From contig NZ_NPKI01000020.1 of assembly GCF_002284565.1 (NCBI RefSeq), forward strand, positions 62,430 to 126,429: 64,000 nucleotides of DNA. Direction: 5' to 3'. The DNA is from Mesorhizobium mediterraneum. Its GTDB lineage: Bacteria; Pseudomonadota; Alphaproteobacteria; Rhizobiales; Rhizobiaceae. The notes beneath the pieces are model-generated. The model searched no databases and was not told the DNA's origin. It saw only the letters and a list, made by a program, of their open reading frames with translations. Positions 17,114-25,880 of this stretch are shown here, piece after piece (within the stretch, counting starts at the first letter, position 1; each line of letters begins with the position of its first letter). The position numbers and the translations under genes are program-made.

Positions 17114-18103
17114 TCACCCCGCGTCGGGTTGGCGGACATCGATGTCGCTGAGATAGGTGACGACGGTGACATGGGAGGTCGCCGCCGTCAGCGCACCGAT
17201 GACCAGCACCATGAGGACGACGCCGAAATAGCCCGCTGAACCGATGGCGAAATTGCCGAACAGCGCGGTTGCCTGATCGGCCTGCGGCGTTGCCATGTTG
17301 CGCGACGACCACCATGAGAAGACGATGAAGACGAGCACCGCCGCCGCACCCCCGGCGGCTGCGCCCTTCATGCCGGTAACGAGAAAGTGGTGGCGGAACT
17401 CGCGCGCGATGAAGCGCGCTTCGGCGCCGACGAAATGCAGCACCTCGATGATGTGGCCATTGCCGGCCATGGCGCCGCGCGTTGCGAATACCACGGTCAG
17501 CACGGTTGCCGACAGCATCAGCGCCAGCACGGCGATGCCGATGGTCACCGTGGTGCGGGCCATGGCCACCAGCCGGTCGACCCAGGTGCGATGGTCGTCA
17601 AGTGCTGCACTAGGCAGTTTCGGGGTAATCGCGGCACGCATTGCGGCGAAATCGGGCGGGTTGCTCTCGTCTATGGTGACGATGATCAGACGCGGCACCG
17701 GCAAGTCGTCGATGTTGAGACCCGAGCCCAGCCACGGCTCCAGTAGCCGCGCGGTGGCATCGCGGTCGACGATCCTGGCGCTCTTCACGCCAGGAAATTC
17801 GCCGGCGATCTGCGAGGCCTGGGCAAGTGCTGCCTCCATGTCGAGGCCGTCTACCGGCTTGATTTGGATCGTCGCCTCGCGCGAGATCTGGTTCTCCCAG
17901 ACCGAGGCGGTGTCACGCACCAGCGTCACCGCGCCGAAGGTCAGGCAGGAGAGGAACGTCATGATGGCGATGACCAGGACCAGCGCCCGGCCGGCGATGT
18001 TCTGTGCCGGCACGATCGGCGCCATCTTGCGCTGAACGCGCTGCGTCGTCGCAGCCCTCTCGGCGTGTTGGTCTTCGACATGTTCAACGGGAAGGTTAGT
18101 CAT
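17114..18103 (-). CDS. ftsX: Cell division protein FtsX
   Basis: This 329-residue permease-like subunit of the FtsEX complex couples ATP hydrolysis in FtsE to activation of peptidoglycan hydrolases at the septum. A cytoplasmic N-terminal tail precedes helix 1 (ALVLVIAIMTFLSCLTFGAV). A periplasmic domain follows (residues ~65-175), then three more helices in the C-terminal half (IGIAVLALMLSATVLTVVF, GGAAAVLVFIVF, FGVVLMVLVIGAL). Its start overlaps the ftsE stop by 8 bases, so the two are translationally coupled. Confidence 0.92.
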   Translation of the reverse strand: MTNLPVEHVEDQHAERAATTQRVQRKMAPIVPAQNIAGRALVLVIAIMTFLSCLTFGAVTLVRDTASVWENQISREATIQIKPVDGLDMEAALAQASQIAGEFPGVKSARIVDRDATARLLEPWLGSGLNIDDLPVPRLIIVTIDESNPPDFAAMRAAITPKLPSAALDDHRTWVDRLVAMARTTVTIGIAVLALMLSATVLTVVFATRGAMAGNGHIIEVLHFVGAEARFIAREFRHHFLVTGMKGAAAGGAAAVLVFIVFSWWSSRNMATPQADQATALFGNFAIGSAGYFGVVLMVLVIGALTAATSHVTVVTYLSDIDVRQPDAG

Positions 18104-18755
18104 AGATATCCAGCCTTCCGCCGGCCAGGATCATGCGCCGTGCGTCGACCTGTTCCATCAGGCCGAGGTCGTGGGTTGCAATCACCACCGCGGTGCCCAG
18201 CCGATTGAGTTCGATGAACAGCCGCAACAGGCGCCGCGCCAGCGGCGGATCGACATTGCCGGTCGGCTCGTCGGCAAGCAGGATCTCGGGCTGCTCGATC
18301 AGCGCCCTGGCGATTGCGGCGCGCTGCTTCTCGCCGCCGGACAGCACCGGCGGCAGCACATGCATGCGCTCGCCAAGGCCGACCCACTTCAAGAGTTCGG
18401 TCACGTCGGTGCGGTAGCTCGCCTCCTCGCGTCCGCGCACGCGCAGCGGCAAGGCCACGTTTTCATAGGTCGTCATGTGGTCGAGAAGGCGAAAGTCCTG
18501 GAACACCACGCCGATTCGCCGCCTCAGATGCGGCAACTCCGTGCGCGAGATACGTGAGCGGTCCTTGCCGAAGATGGTGATCAGCCCGCGCGTCGGCTTG
18601 AGCGACATGAACAAAAGCCGCAGCAGCGTCGTCTTGCCGGCGCCCGAAGGGCCGCTCAGGAACTGGAAGGAGCGCTCCGGTATGTGCAAGGAAATGTCGC
18701 GGAGGATTTCCGGACCCATGCCATAACGGAGGCCGACATTTTCGAAGCGGATCAC
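18096..18755 (-). CDS. ftsE: Cell division ATP-binding protein FtsE
   Basis: This 219-residue ABC ATPase has Walker A GPSGAGKTTLLRL, signature LSGGEKQRAAIARAL, Walker B ILLADEPTGNVD, and the switch histidine in VVIATHDLGLM. It starts MIRFENVGLRYG, as FtsE proteins do. It is the first gene of ftsE-ftsX-ydcF-like on the minus strand. The divergent gap to the DUF3426-like gene holds a TTAA-N7-TTAA box that could make ftsEX expression cell-cycle dependent. Confidence 0.95.
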   Translation of the reverse strand: MIRFENVGLRYGMGPEILRDISLHIPERSFQFLSGPSGAGKTTLLRLLFMSLKPTRGLITIFGKDRSRISRTELPHLRRRIGVVFQDFRLLDHMTTYENVALPLRVRGREEASYRTDVTELLKWVGLGERMHVLPPVLSGGEKQRAAIARALIEQPEILLADEPTGNVDPPLARRLLRLFIELNRLGTAVVIATHDLGLMEQVDARRMILAGGRLDIYD

Positions 18756-18825
18756 GTTCGACGACCTGAAACTTGCGGCGGCGACGAGCCAGCCTTCTCT
18801 GAGAAAAGACCATCGGCCGGCATGG

Positions 18826-18840
18826 TTAACCGGCGGTTAA
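18826..18840. promoter_or_regulatory. Candidate CtrA binding site (TTAA-N7-TTAA)
   Basis: The sequence TTAACCGGCGGTTAA matches the full CtrA consensus exactly. It lies 71 bases upstream of the ftsE start and 110 bases upstream of the divergent DUF3426-like gene. A second, partial TTAA-containing site follows near 18887. CtrA is the master cell-cycle regulator of alphaproteobacteria. Occupancy is inferred from sequence only. Confidence 0.55.
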
Positions 18841-18949
18841 TTCTGAGGTTTTTTGGGCGCGTCACAAGGGTTCCGGTGGGAAGCGTTAACCATTTCCGTT
18901 TACGCAAAAGAAACGAAGAGCGAACAAGTGCCGTAGTGCTGGGGCCGTG

Positions 18950-19591
18950 ATGGCTGAGGATCGAACCGCGCGCCCGGTTTCCGGCGAAATCATGGCCGAC
19001 ACGGCCGCCGCGCCGGAACGCATCATGCGTGATCCAGCCGATGACATCGTCGACGCCGACTACGAGGTGCTGCCGCGCTTTACCGGCAGCATGGACCCTT
19101 CACCACCGCTTTCGCGTGTGGTGGCCACGCCGTCGATCGAAGGCATGGAGATGCTGCGCAAGCCCGAAGCCGCGACGGGACGGTTGCGGATATCGCGCGG
19201 TGGACCGATCTTCTGGATCGCCGGCCTCAGTGCCGCGTTTGCAGCCTTCTGGATATCGGGCGGGCACGCGCTTATGCGCCAGGCGCCGCTTCTTCTCGCG
19301 GCCCAGGAAACAGGCACTGCCCTCACTATTTCAGGCGTCACGTCGCGTATCGATGCGTCCGGGCCGGAACCTGTCCTGTTCGTCGGTGGCGAGGCCGCAA
19401 ATGACGGCGCCAGCCCGTCGCCATTGCCGCCGTTGGAGATCCGGGTCACCGGCAATGACAGGCGCACAACCCGCTATACGCTGGGCACATTCAACCGTTC
19501 GCTGGCGCCCGGCGAAAGATTTGGCTTTTCCAGCCGGCTCGACGTGCCTAGAAACGGGGTCAAGACCGTTTCGGTCACCTTCGCCAATTAG
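18950..19591 (+). CDS. DUF3426-like membrane protein of unknown function
   Basis: This 213-residue protein has a polar N-terminal third (residues 1-80), one transmembrane helix (PIFWIAGLSAAFAAFWISGG), and a beta-sandwich-like C-terminal domain (LTISGVTSRI, LPPLEIRVTG, RSLAPGERFGFSSRLDVP). This resembles the DUF3426 domain of MJ0042 zinc-finger proteins usually found beside ftsE in rhizobia. No N-terminal CxxC zinc finger is present here. The ATG at 18950 overlaps a GTG at 18947. Divergent from ftsE across the CtrA-type box. Family assignment is tentative. Confidence 0.65.
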   Translation: MAEDRTARPVSGEIMADTAAAPERIMRDPADDIVDADYEVLPRFTGSMDPSPPLSRVVATPSIEGMEMLRKPEAATGRLRISRGGPIFWIAGLSAAFAAFWISGGHALMRQAPLLLAAQETGTALTISGVTSRIDASGPEPVLFVGGEAANDGASPSPLPPLEIRVTGNDRRTTRYTLGTFNRSLAPGERFGFSSRLDVPRNGVKTVSVTFAN

Positions 19592-19617
19592 GGCGATCAT
19601 TTCTGGAAGGGCGGCCA

Positions 19618-20160
19618 ATGCCAGTCGTGCGCGGCAAGGATATCGAGGTTCTGTTTTCGGCGTCGGCTATTGCCCGCCGCAATCTGGAGCTCGCCAAGGA
19701 GATCGCCGGGCACGACTATCAGGACCTTTTGGTGATTTCGGTGCTGAAAGGATCGTTCATTTTCGCCGCCGACCTCATCCGCGCCATGCACGATGTCGGC
19801 CTGTCGCCCGAGGTCGAGTTCATCTTTATCTCCAGCTACGGCGCCGGCACCACCAGCGGCGAGGTGAGGGTGCTGCGCGATATCGACAATGAGGTCGCCG
19901 GCCGCGACGTGCTGTTGATCGACGACATCCTCGAATCCGGCAAGACGCTGTCCTTCACCCGCGACCTGATGTTGTCGCGCGGCGCCAAAAGCTGCGCTAT
20001 CGCCGTGCTGCTCGACAAGCGCATGCGCCGCCAGACCGCGCTCAACGCCGACTATGTCGGTTTCGACTGCCCCGACTATTTCGTCGTCGGCTACGGCATG
20101 GATGTCGCCCACGCCTTTCGCGAGCTGCCCTTCGTCGGCATCGTCAAGGGCGACGCCTAG
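19618..20160 (+). CDS. hpt: Hypoxanthine phosphoribosyltransferase
   Basis: This 180-residue purine salvage enzyme transfers phosphoribose from PRPP to hypoxanthine or guanine. The PRPP motif is VLLIDDILESGKTLSF near residue 100, the flexible-loop serine-tyrosine is in FIFISSYGAGTTSGEVRV, and the base-binding end is YVGFDCPDYFVVGYGMD. The length is standard. It lies 26 bases behind the DUF3426-like gene and 63 bases ahead of cpdR. Confidence 0.92.
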   Translation: MPVVRGKDIEVLFSASAIARRNLELAKEIAGHDYQDLLVISVLKGSFIFAADLIRAMHDVGLSPEVEFIFISSYGAGTTSGEVRVLRDIDNEVAGRDVLLIDDILESGKTLSFTRDLMLSRGAKSCAIAVLLDKRMRRQTALNADYVGFDCPDYFVVGYGMDVAHAFRELPFVGIVKGDA

Positions 20161-20223
20161 ATTTTTCTTCGATGCTGTTTGCGGTTCAGGAAAAGTCAAC
20201 TTTTCCCCGCCAAACATTCCGCC

Positions 20224-20595
20224 ATGGCAAAGCTCCTGATCGTCGAGGACGATGAATCCGTCCGCACTCTCGCCGCTCGTGCGCTCGAACGCGCCGGGCA
20301 TATGATCGACATCGCCGCCGACGGCGCGCAAGGGCTTGCCCTGATCCGCGCGGCACGTGGCGGCTACGATCTTGTCGTCTCCGATATCCGCATGCCGGAG
20401 ATGGACGGCATCGCGATGGCCAAGGCGGCGGCGTCGCTTTTCCCGGCGATGAAGATCTTGCTGATGACCGGCTATGCCGATCAGCGCGAGCGCGCCGAGG
20501 AATTGAATGGCGTCATTGTGGACGTTGTGCAGAAACCGTTCACGCTGGCCGAAATCCGCGCGCGTGTCGAACAGGCGCTCGCCTGCTTTGCCTAG
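20224..20595 (+). CDS. cpdR: CpdR-type single-domain response regulator
   Basis: This 123-residue receiver-only protein starts at the ATG at 20224. Acidic pocket VEDDES, phospho-acceptor Asp in YDLVVSDIRMPEMDG, the Thr in ILLMTGYADQRERAEEL, and Lys in DVVQKPFTLAEI are all present. The TGYADQRERA stretch is typical of CpdR, which in Caulobacter and Sinorhizobium controls ClpXP-dependent proteolysis of cell-cycle regulators when dephosphorylated. The upstream kinase relay (CckA-ChpT) is not in the window. Confidence 0.85.
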   Translation: MAKLLIVEDDESVRTLAARALERAGHMIDIAADGAQGLALIRAARGGYDLVVSDIRMPEMDGIAMAKAAASLFPAMKILLMTGYADQRERAEELNGVIVDVVQKPFTLAEIRARVEQALACFA

Positions 20596-20615
20596 AGCCT
20601 AAGGCCTGACCGCGG

Positions 20616-21566
20616 TCAGGCCGGATCGCAGGTCGCCGCGATTGCCGGCGCGCTGCTTCGGCGCCGGCTGGCATCGAGCGCGAACAGACCGGCGCCGATG
20701 ATGAGCGCAGCGCCGACGACGGTGGTCGATCGCGGCACTTCGGCAAAGAACAGGAAACCCCACAGCGGCGACCAGATGATGCCGGTATACTCGAAGGTGG
20801 CGACGCTGTTGGCGGGCGCCAGCCTGTAGGCTTGCGACAACAGGATCATCCCGGCCGAGGCGACGAAGCCGCAGGTTGCCATCTTGAGGAAATCGATTGG
20901 CGTCGGCCAGATCCATGGCCTGACCAGGAATTCGAGGCTTGGATGCGTGGCGTGAGCTATTCCTGCCAGCCAGAACAGCCCGGCGACCAGTGCAGCGCCC
21001 AAGAGGTAGACGCCATTCTGATAGAACGCCATGACCGTGGACGATTCGGTGTCGCCGATCTTGCGGGCCATCAGCTGCGAAAAGCCGTACAGCACCGCTG
21101 AGGCCAGCGACAGCAGCGCCGCCCAGTCGAACAGCCCGGCGCCGGGCCGCAGCATCACCAGCACGCCCAGCATCCCGACCATGACGGTGACCAGCGTCTG
21201 CCATGCCACCCGTTCGCCGAGATAAGGGCCGGCAAGCGCCATGATGAACAGCGGTGCCATGAAATAGAGCGCCACCGCGTCGGCAAGCGGCAGGGCGGCG
21301 ATTGCCAGGTAGTAGACCGTGTAGGAGGTGAACAGGATCAAGGCGCGCATCGTCAGCATGCGAAAACGCTTCGAAAAGATCGCGCTGAGCCCGACATCGA
21401 CATGAACGAGCACGAGAAGAATGGGCAGGGCGACGATCGAGCGGATCGCCATCACTTCGGTCACCGGGTATGTGCCCGATACGGCCTTGATCAGCGGATC
21501 CTGGAGCGAGAACACCAGAACGCCGAGGCAAAGACTTGCCATGCCGAGAACGATCCGGTTCTGCAT
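20616..21566 (-). CDS. EamA/DMT-superfamily transporter
   Basis: This 316-residue ten-helix drug/metabolite transporter has two EamA repeats (start MQNRIVLGMASLCLGVLVFS; second repeat AALLSLASAVLYGFSQLMARK). The ATG at 21566 was chosen; a TTG three codons earlier lies closer to GGAG. The open frame extends far upstream with no transporter-like sequence. The substrate is unknown. It is divergent from the LysR gene at 21795, which may regulate it. Confidence 0.85.
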   Translation of the reverse strand: MQNRIVLGMASLCLGVLVFSLQDPLIKAVSGTYPVTEVMAIRSIVALPILLVLVHVDVGLSAIFSKRFRMLTMRALILFTSYTVYYLAIAALPLADAVALYFMAPLFIMALAGPYLGERVAWQTLVTVMVGMLGVLVMLRPGAGLFDWAALLSLASAVLYGFSQLMARKIGDTESSTVMAFYQNGVYLLGAALVAGLFWLAGIAHATHPSLEFLVRPWIWPTPIDFLKMATCGFVASAGMILLSQAYRLAPANSVATFEYTGIIWSPLWGFLFFAEVPRSTTVVGAALIIGAGLFALDASRRRSSAPAIAATCDPA

Positions 21567-21794
21567 GTCGTTCAACGGGCTCCTTGCATGTGCGGCCCGA
21601 AAGCCGGGCCTGCGGTTTGGGCAAAAAGAACCCGCCACCGTTTCGGGCAGCGGGTACGAGTGAGGACTCTGTATTGGTCCGCGGCCGATTTCGCAGCCGC
21701 ATATCCAATGGGTGAAGCAACTATCATCCGACGTTTGACATGTTGCAAACGAATTGGAATGATGCCAGCAATCAGATTTTCTTATGGCGAACAA

Positions 21795-22652
21795 ATGAAG
21801 TCCACGCTCGACAGCGATCTGCTGCGCACCTTCGTCGCGGTTGCCGATACCGGCAATTTCACCAAGGCAGCGGAGCAGGCCGGCCGTACCCAGTCGGCGG
21901 TTTCGATGCAGATGAAGAGGCTCGAAGGTGTGGTCGGCGACAGCCTGTTCGAGCGCGGCTCGCGTGGTGTGGCGCTGACCCGCCGCGGCGGCGAACTCAT
22001 CGTCAACGCCCGCCGGATCATATCGCTGCTCGACGAGACGGCGGCATCGATGGTCGCGGCGCCGCTTGGTGGGCCGGTGCGCATCGGCATCCCGGAGGAA
22101 TATGGCCACGCCATCCTGTCGCGCGCGCTCGGCGCCTTTGCCAAGCGCCATCCTCAGGTCGAAGTCACCGTCCGCTACGCGCATTCCGGCGCGCAGATCG
22201 CGGCGCTCGCGGCCGGCGAGCTCGATCTGGCGGTGGTGTTCGAGTGGCAGGATCTCTTCGGCGGCGAGGTGCTGATGCATGATCCGACCGTATGGGTGAC
22301 GTCGGAGCTTCACCACATGCATGAGGAGCGGCCGGTGCCGATCGCGCTCTACAACCGTGCCGGCTGGTGCAAGGATTTCGCGATAAAGTCGCTGGAACAG
22401 CGCGGTCTAGCCTATCGTGTCGCCTATACCAGCGATACCAATGGCGGACTACGGCTCGCCGTCACGTCCGGGCTGGCGATTGCGCCGATCTCGCGCAGCA
22501 ACATCCCTGCCGGCTGCCGCGAACTTACGGCCGCCGACGGGTTCGGCGACATCGATTCCTCGAACGTGGTTTTGCGGCGCAATCCGAATGCTTCCGGCGA
22601 GGCGATCGACGGCATGCAAGAGGCGATCCGCGAGGCGTTCACCAATCGCTAA
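21795..22652 (+). CDS. LysR-family transcriptional regulator
   Basis: This 285-residue protein starts MKSTLDSDLLRTFVAVADTG; the HTH is NFTKAAEQAGRTQSAVSMQMKRLEGVVG, followed by a periplasmic-binding-like effector domain (residues ~90-285). The serine in QSAVS and the LFERGSRGVALTRRGGELI wing are standard. It is divergent from the EamA transporter at 20616-21566. Exporter plus divergent LysR is a frequent pairing, so it is the probable regulator. Confidence 0.9.
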   Translation: MKSTLDSDLLRTFVAVADTGNFTKAAEQAGRTQSAVSMQMKRLEGVVGDSLFERGSRGVALTRRGGELIVNARRIISLLDETAASMVAAPLGGPVRIGIPEEYGHAILSRALGAFAKRHPQVEVTVRYAHSGAQIAALAAGELDLAVVFEWQDLFGGEVLMHDPTVWVTSELHHMHEERPVPIALYNRAGWCKDFAIKSLEQRGLAYRVAYTSDTNGGLRLAVTSGLAIAPISRSNIPAGCRELTAADGFGDIDSSNVVLRRNPNASGEAIDGMQEAIREAFTNR

Positions 22653-22665
22653 AGCCTGGCAGCCG

Positions 22666-23034
22666 CTATGCGACGTTTTCGTAGAAGGTCAGCCGATTGC
22701 CGAACGGATCGCCGACGGTAACCTCCCTTGTCTGCCAAGGTGTCTCTTCCACTCCCGGCCTGGCAAAACGGTACTTCTTCGCTATCAGTTCGCGGTGCAG
22801 CGCCGCGATGTCGCCCGCTTCGACGCGGATATGAGCGCCCGGCGCGCCGTCGCCGTGATGTTCGCTCAGATGCAGCACGCAACCATCGCGCGAAATTCCC
22901 ATATAGAGGGGAGCGTTGTCGTCGAAGCGGTGCTCGAACTGCACTTCGAAACCGAGGAAGCCGACATAGAATTCATGCGCCTTGGCGATGTCGAAGATGC
23001 GCAGGATCGGAGTGACGGCGCCGAGTTTCACCAT
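22666..23034 (-). CDS. Glyoxalase/bleomycin-resistance (VOC) family protein
   Basis: This 122-residue VOC-fold protein opens AVTPILRIFDIAKAHEFYVGFLGFEV, has HLSEHHGDGAPGAHIRVEA in the middle, and ends VTVGDPFGNRLTFYE. It is the single-module length of glyoxalase I-like or bleomycin-binding proteins, which act as dimers with a metal. The acidic FYE end and the histidines are candidate ligands. The substrate cannot be inferred. It lies 41 bases upstream of the TIGR02302 gene on the same strand. Confidence 0.85.
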   Translation of the reverse strand: MVKLGAVTPILRIFDIAKAHEFYVGFLGFEVQFEHRFDDNAPLYMGISRDGCVLHLSEHHGDGAPGAHIRVEAGDIAALHRELIAKKYRFARPGVEETPWQTREVTVGDPFGNRLTFYENVA

Positions 23035-23075
23035 GGTAGTCTCAATGGTTCGATGCTTGAGGCGATAGAAGAGGT

Positions 23076-25706
23076 TTACTTCAGCTCCAGCAGCCGCTCC
23101 AGGTAGCTGCGCTCGATGTCGGGGCTGAGCGCGTTGCCGAGCCGCTTGCGGATCGCTTCGAGGATCTGGCGCGCGCGCTGCACGTCGATCTCGTCCGGCA
23201 CTCTCACCGAACTTCCATCATCAGGCCCCTCGGTGGAGCGTGGCCGGCCGAGCGGATCGCGGTCGGCGTTCTGCTGGCGGCCGCCCCGCTCGCCTTCGCC
23301 CTCGTCGCCCTGCATGGCCTGCAGTTGCTTCATCATGTCCTTGGCGCCCTTGCGCAGCGCTTCCAGCGCGCGGCCCTGGTGGCCGACGGCCTGGTCGCCA
23401 TCGCTGTCGCCAAGCGCCTGTTCGGCACTGCCCATGGATTTGCCGGCGTCGCCAAATCCTTCATTGGGCTCGAGCCCCATACCCTCAAGACCTTTCCTCA
23501 GCTGGTCGAGGTCGCCCTGCAGCTTGCCCTGACCTTCCTGCAACTGCTTCAGCGCGTCGGCGAATTCCTCCGGCGTCATCGGCTTCGGCCGGCCGAGCGG
23601 ATCGCGGTCTTCACCTGGGCCGGGCTCGCCCTGTTCGCCCATTTGGCCCTGCTCGCCGTTCTCGCCGAGCTGTTCGTCGCGGTTCTGCCCGCGCTGTTGC
23701 TGGCCGCGCTGCATCTGGTCCATGCGGAAGGTCTCGTTCATCATCTCCTGCTGGCGCCGCATGATCTCGCCGAGCTTGTCCATCTGCTGGCGCATCTCGC
23801 TGTTCTGCTGGCCGCCTTGCTGCTGACGTCCGGCCTGCAGATTGTTCATCATGTCCTGCAGTTGCGAAAGCAATTGCTGCGCGCTGTCGCGGTCGCCGGA
23901 CTTCGCCAGATTCTCGATCTGGTCCATCATGCGTTCGATGTCGCTCTGGCGCAGTTCCTGGCCGTTCTGCTGCATCTGCGGCGCGTTCGGATTCTGCTGC
24001 GCACGCTGGGCGAATTCCTGCAGGAACTGGTTCATCGCCTCGCGCAGTTCCTTCATCGCCTTGTCGATTTCCTCGTCGCTGGCGCCGTTCTTGATGGCGT
24101 CCTGCAGCGCCTGCTGCGCCTGGCGCAGCCGCCTCTCGGCCTCCGAAAGATTGCCTTCCTCGATGCCGAGCGCGATCTCCCAGAGATAGGCGACCTCGTC
24201 GCGCAACTGATCGTCGCTGTCGGCCATCTTCAACCGCGTGCGGGCGCTCATGATGGCGAGGTAGTGTGCCATGTTGTCGAACGTGTCTTCGGGCCTGAGC
24301 GTGATCGCGTCCATCAGGTCGAGCACGCGGCTCTTGGCGTTGGCGTCGAGCGCCAGCACGCGGCGCTGCTCGATCACGGCCCTCGCAAGCGGATTGGAGA
24401 AAGGCCGCTCCGGCATCACCAGCGTCTTGGTTTCGCTGGTTGCCGTATGTCCGGCATCGTCGGTGGCGACAAGCGTGAGGTTGATGTTGCCGCCGGCCCA
24501 GACATGCTCGGTCAGGTCCTTCGTGGTCTTGGCGGCATTCCCCTTGGCGCCGCGGCGCGGCAGCGACAGCGGCATTTCGGGCGGGCCATAGAGCGGATGC
24601 GCATTCGGCGCCGGCGGGTCGGCCAATACGAAATCCGCCTTGGCGGAGGCCGCGCCATAGTCGTCGTCGATCTGGTAGTTGAGCTCGAAGGAGCCATTGA
24701 CGGCGCGTTTGGGCTCGCCGACGAAGCGGATCTGCGGCGGCTTGTCCGGGATCACCGCGAAGGCCCAGTTGCCGAGTTCGTCATTGCCCGAGCTCAGCGT
24801 CAGCGTGCCGTTGGCCGTCAGCTTTCCTGTGAACTGGCGCACCGTGGAGGGCGTTGCCGCCGCCGGCTTGGCCTTGTCGGCCTGCTGCCCGGTCGGCTCG
24901 ATGGTGCGGGCATTGCCGTCGGCGTCGGCGTAGCTCAGCGTTTCCTCGCCCGACCCGCCGGTGACGCGCAGCGACACGTCGCTGCCTTCCGGAACGGTGA
25001 AGGTGGACGCAGCCTGATTGCCATTATTGGCGAGGGCTGGGTTGGCGAGGGCTGGGGAGGTGAGGAAGACCGGCGGCCTGCCGGTGTAGGCCGGCGGCGT
25101 CACCCAGGCGTCGATGCGCGGCGGGACAGTGTCGCGCGCCGCGTGGGCACTGAACCCGTCTGCTATGCGACCGCCCGACGGTCCGAAGGAGAAAGCAAAG
25201 GCGGTGACCAACAAAAGCGCCGCCACGGCGCGCAGCCCCCACGGGTCGCGCTCCGGGACCCGGGTGCGTGGCAGGTCGCCACCGAGGTCGCCGAGTTTTT
25301 CGGCCATGCGTTTCTGGTGCTCGCGCCACAGCGCTTGCGAAAAAATGCTTTCCCTGCCGCTCGGCCGGTCGGTCTGCACCAGCACCGGGCTGTGCAGCAA
25401 CTGGTTGGCCGCCTCGATGCGCCGATCGATCTCGGCGCTGGTCGGCACCCGGAAGAAACGCAGGGGATAGAGTGCGGCAAGGGCTGCGATGCCGAACGCC
25501 GCCACGAGACCGATGCGCGCCATATCGGGCAGCAGATGGAAGAGGCCGAGCCACGAGATGCTGAGGAACAGGCTGGCGACGATGACCAGCGGAAGCAGCA
25601 ACGGCCAGCCACGCTCGACCGTCATCGAGATCCGCGTCGCCAGCCGGCTCAGAGCAAGGCGCCCGGCCAGGCTGCGATCACTGGTGGAGGTGGGTCGTTG
25701 CGTCAT
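23076..25706 (-). CDS. TIGR02302 (DUF4175) family large membrane protein
   Basis: This 876-residue protein starts MTQRPTSTSDRSLAGRLALS behind GGAAGG. Two N-terminal membrane helices (WPLLLPLVIVASLFLSISWL; MARIGLVAAFGIAALAALYPL) and a third near residue 150 anchor a large domain. From residue ~560 on the protein is rich in Gln, Met and Gly and predicted coiled coil (QMQRGQQQRGQNRDEQLG and similar). The octapeptide DRDPLGRP occurs twice in the C-terminal third. The function is unknown; the family is found in rhizobia near lysA/argH. Here a dehydratase and an ArsR gene separate it from lysA. Confidence 0.85.
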   Translation of the reverse strand: MTQRPTSTSDRSLAGRLALSRLATRISMTVERGWPLLLPLVIVASLFLSISWLGLFHLLPDMARIGLVAAFGIAALAALYPLRFFRVPTSAEIDRRIEAANQLLHSPVLVQTDRPSGRESIFSQALWREHQKRMAEKLGDLGGDLPRTRVPERDPWGLRAVAALLLVTAFAFSFGPSGGRIADGFSAHAARDTVPPRIDAWVTPPAYTGRPPVFLTSPALANPALANNGNQAASTFTVPEGSDVSLRVTGGSGEETLSYADADGNARTIEPTGQQADKAKPAAATPSTVRQFTGKLTANGTLTLSSGNDELGNWAFAVIPDKPPQIRFVGEPKRAVNGSFELNYQIDDDYGAASAKADFVLADPPAPNAHPLYGPPEMPLSLPRRGAKGNAAKTTKDLTEHVWAGGNINLTLVATDDAGHTATSETKTLVMPERPFSNPLARAVIEQRRVLALDANAKSRVLDLMDAITLRPEDTFDNMAHYLAIMSARTRLKMADSDDQLRDEVAYLWEIALGIEEGNLSEAERRLRQAQQALQDAIKNGASDEEIDKAMKELREAMNQFLQEFAQRAQQNPNAPQMQQNGQELRQSDIERMMDQIENLAKSGDRDSAQQLLSQLQDMMNNLQAGRQQQGGQQNSEMRQQMDKLGEIMRRQQEMMNETFRMDQMQRGQQQRGQNRDEQLGENGEQGQMGEQGEPGPGEDRDPLGRPKPMTPEEFADALKQLQEGQGKLQGDLDQLRKGLEGMGLEPNEGFGDAGKSMGSAEQALGDSDGDQAVGHQGRALEALRKGAKDMMKQLQAMQGDEGEGERGGRQQNADRDPLGRPRSTEGPDDGSSVRVPDEIDVQRARQILEAIRKRLGNALSPDIERSYLERLLELK

Positions 25707-25880
25707 CGGCCCTTCCTGATTCGGGCGGGATAACCCGAACCTCACAAATCTATCGCACCGGCCCGAAAATCGGATGCGAAGGACTCAAAGTCTTAGATGC
25801 TCGTCGCTCCAAACATACCAAGAAACACGGCGAAGGCGAGGCAGTTCCCTAAAACGTGAACAGGACTGCCCCTGTTATCG

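Noticed and set aside
20616..22322. A 568-codon extension of the EamA transporter
   Set aside because: The extra N-terminal 250 residues are antisense to the LysR gene and lack transporter character; the ATG at 21566 gives the normal length.
23325..25733. An 802-codon open frame opposite the TIGR02302 gene
   Set aside because: Antisense shadow; composition is Leu/Ala/Arg/His-rich and has no domain, whereas the minus-strand frame has recognisable membrane and family features.
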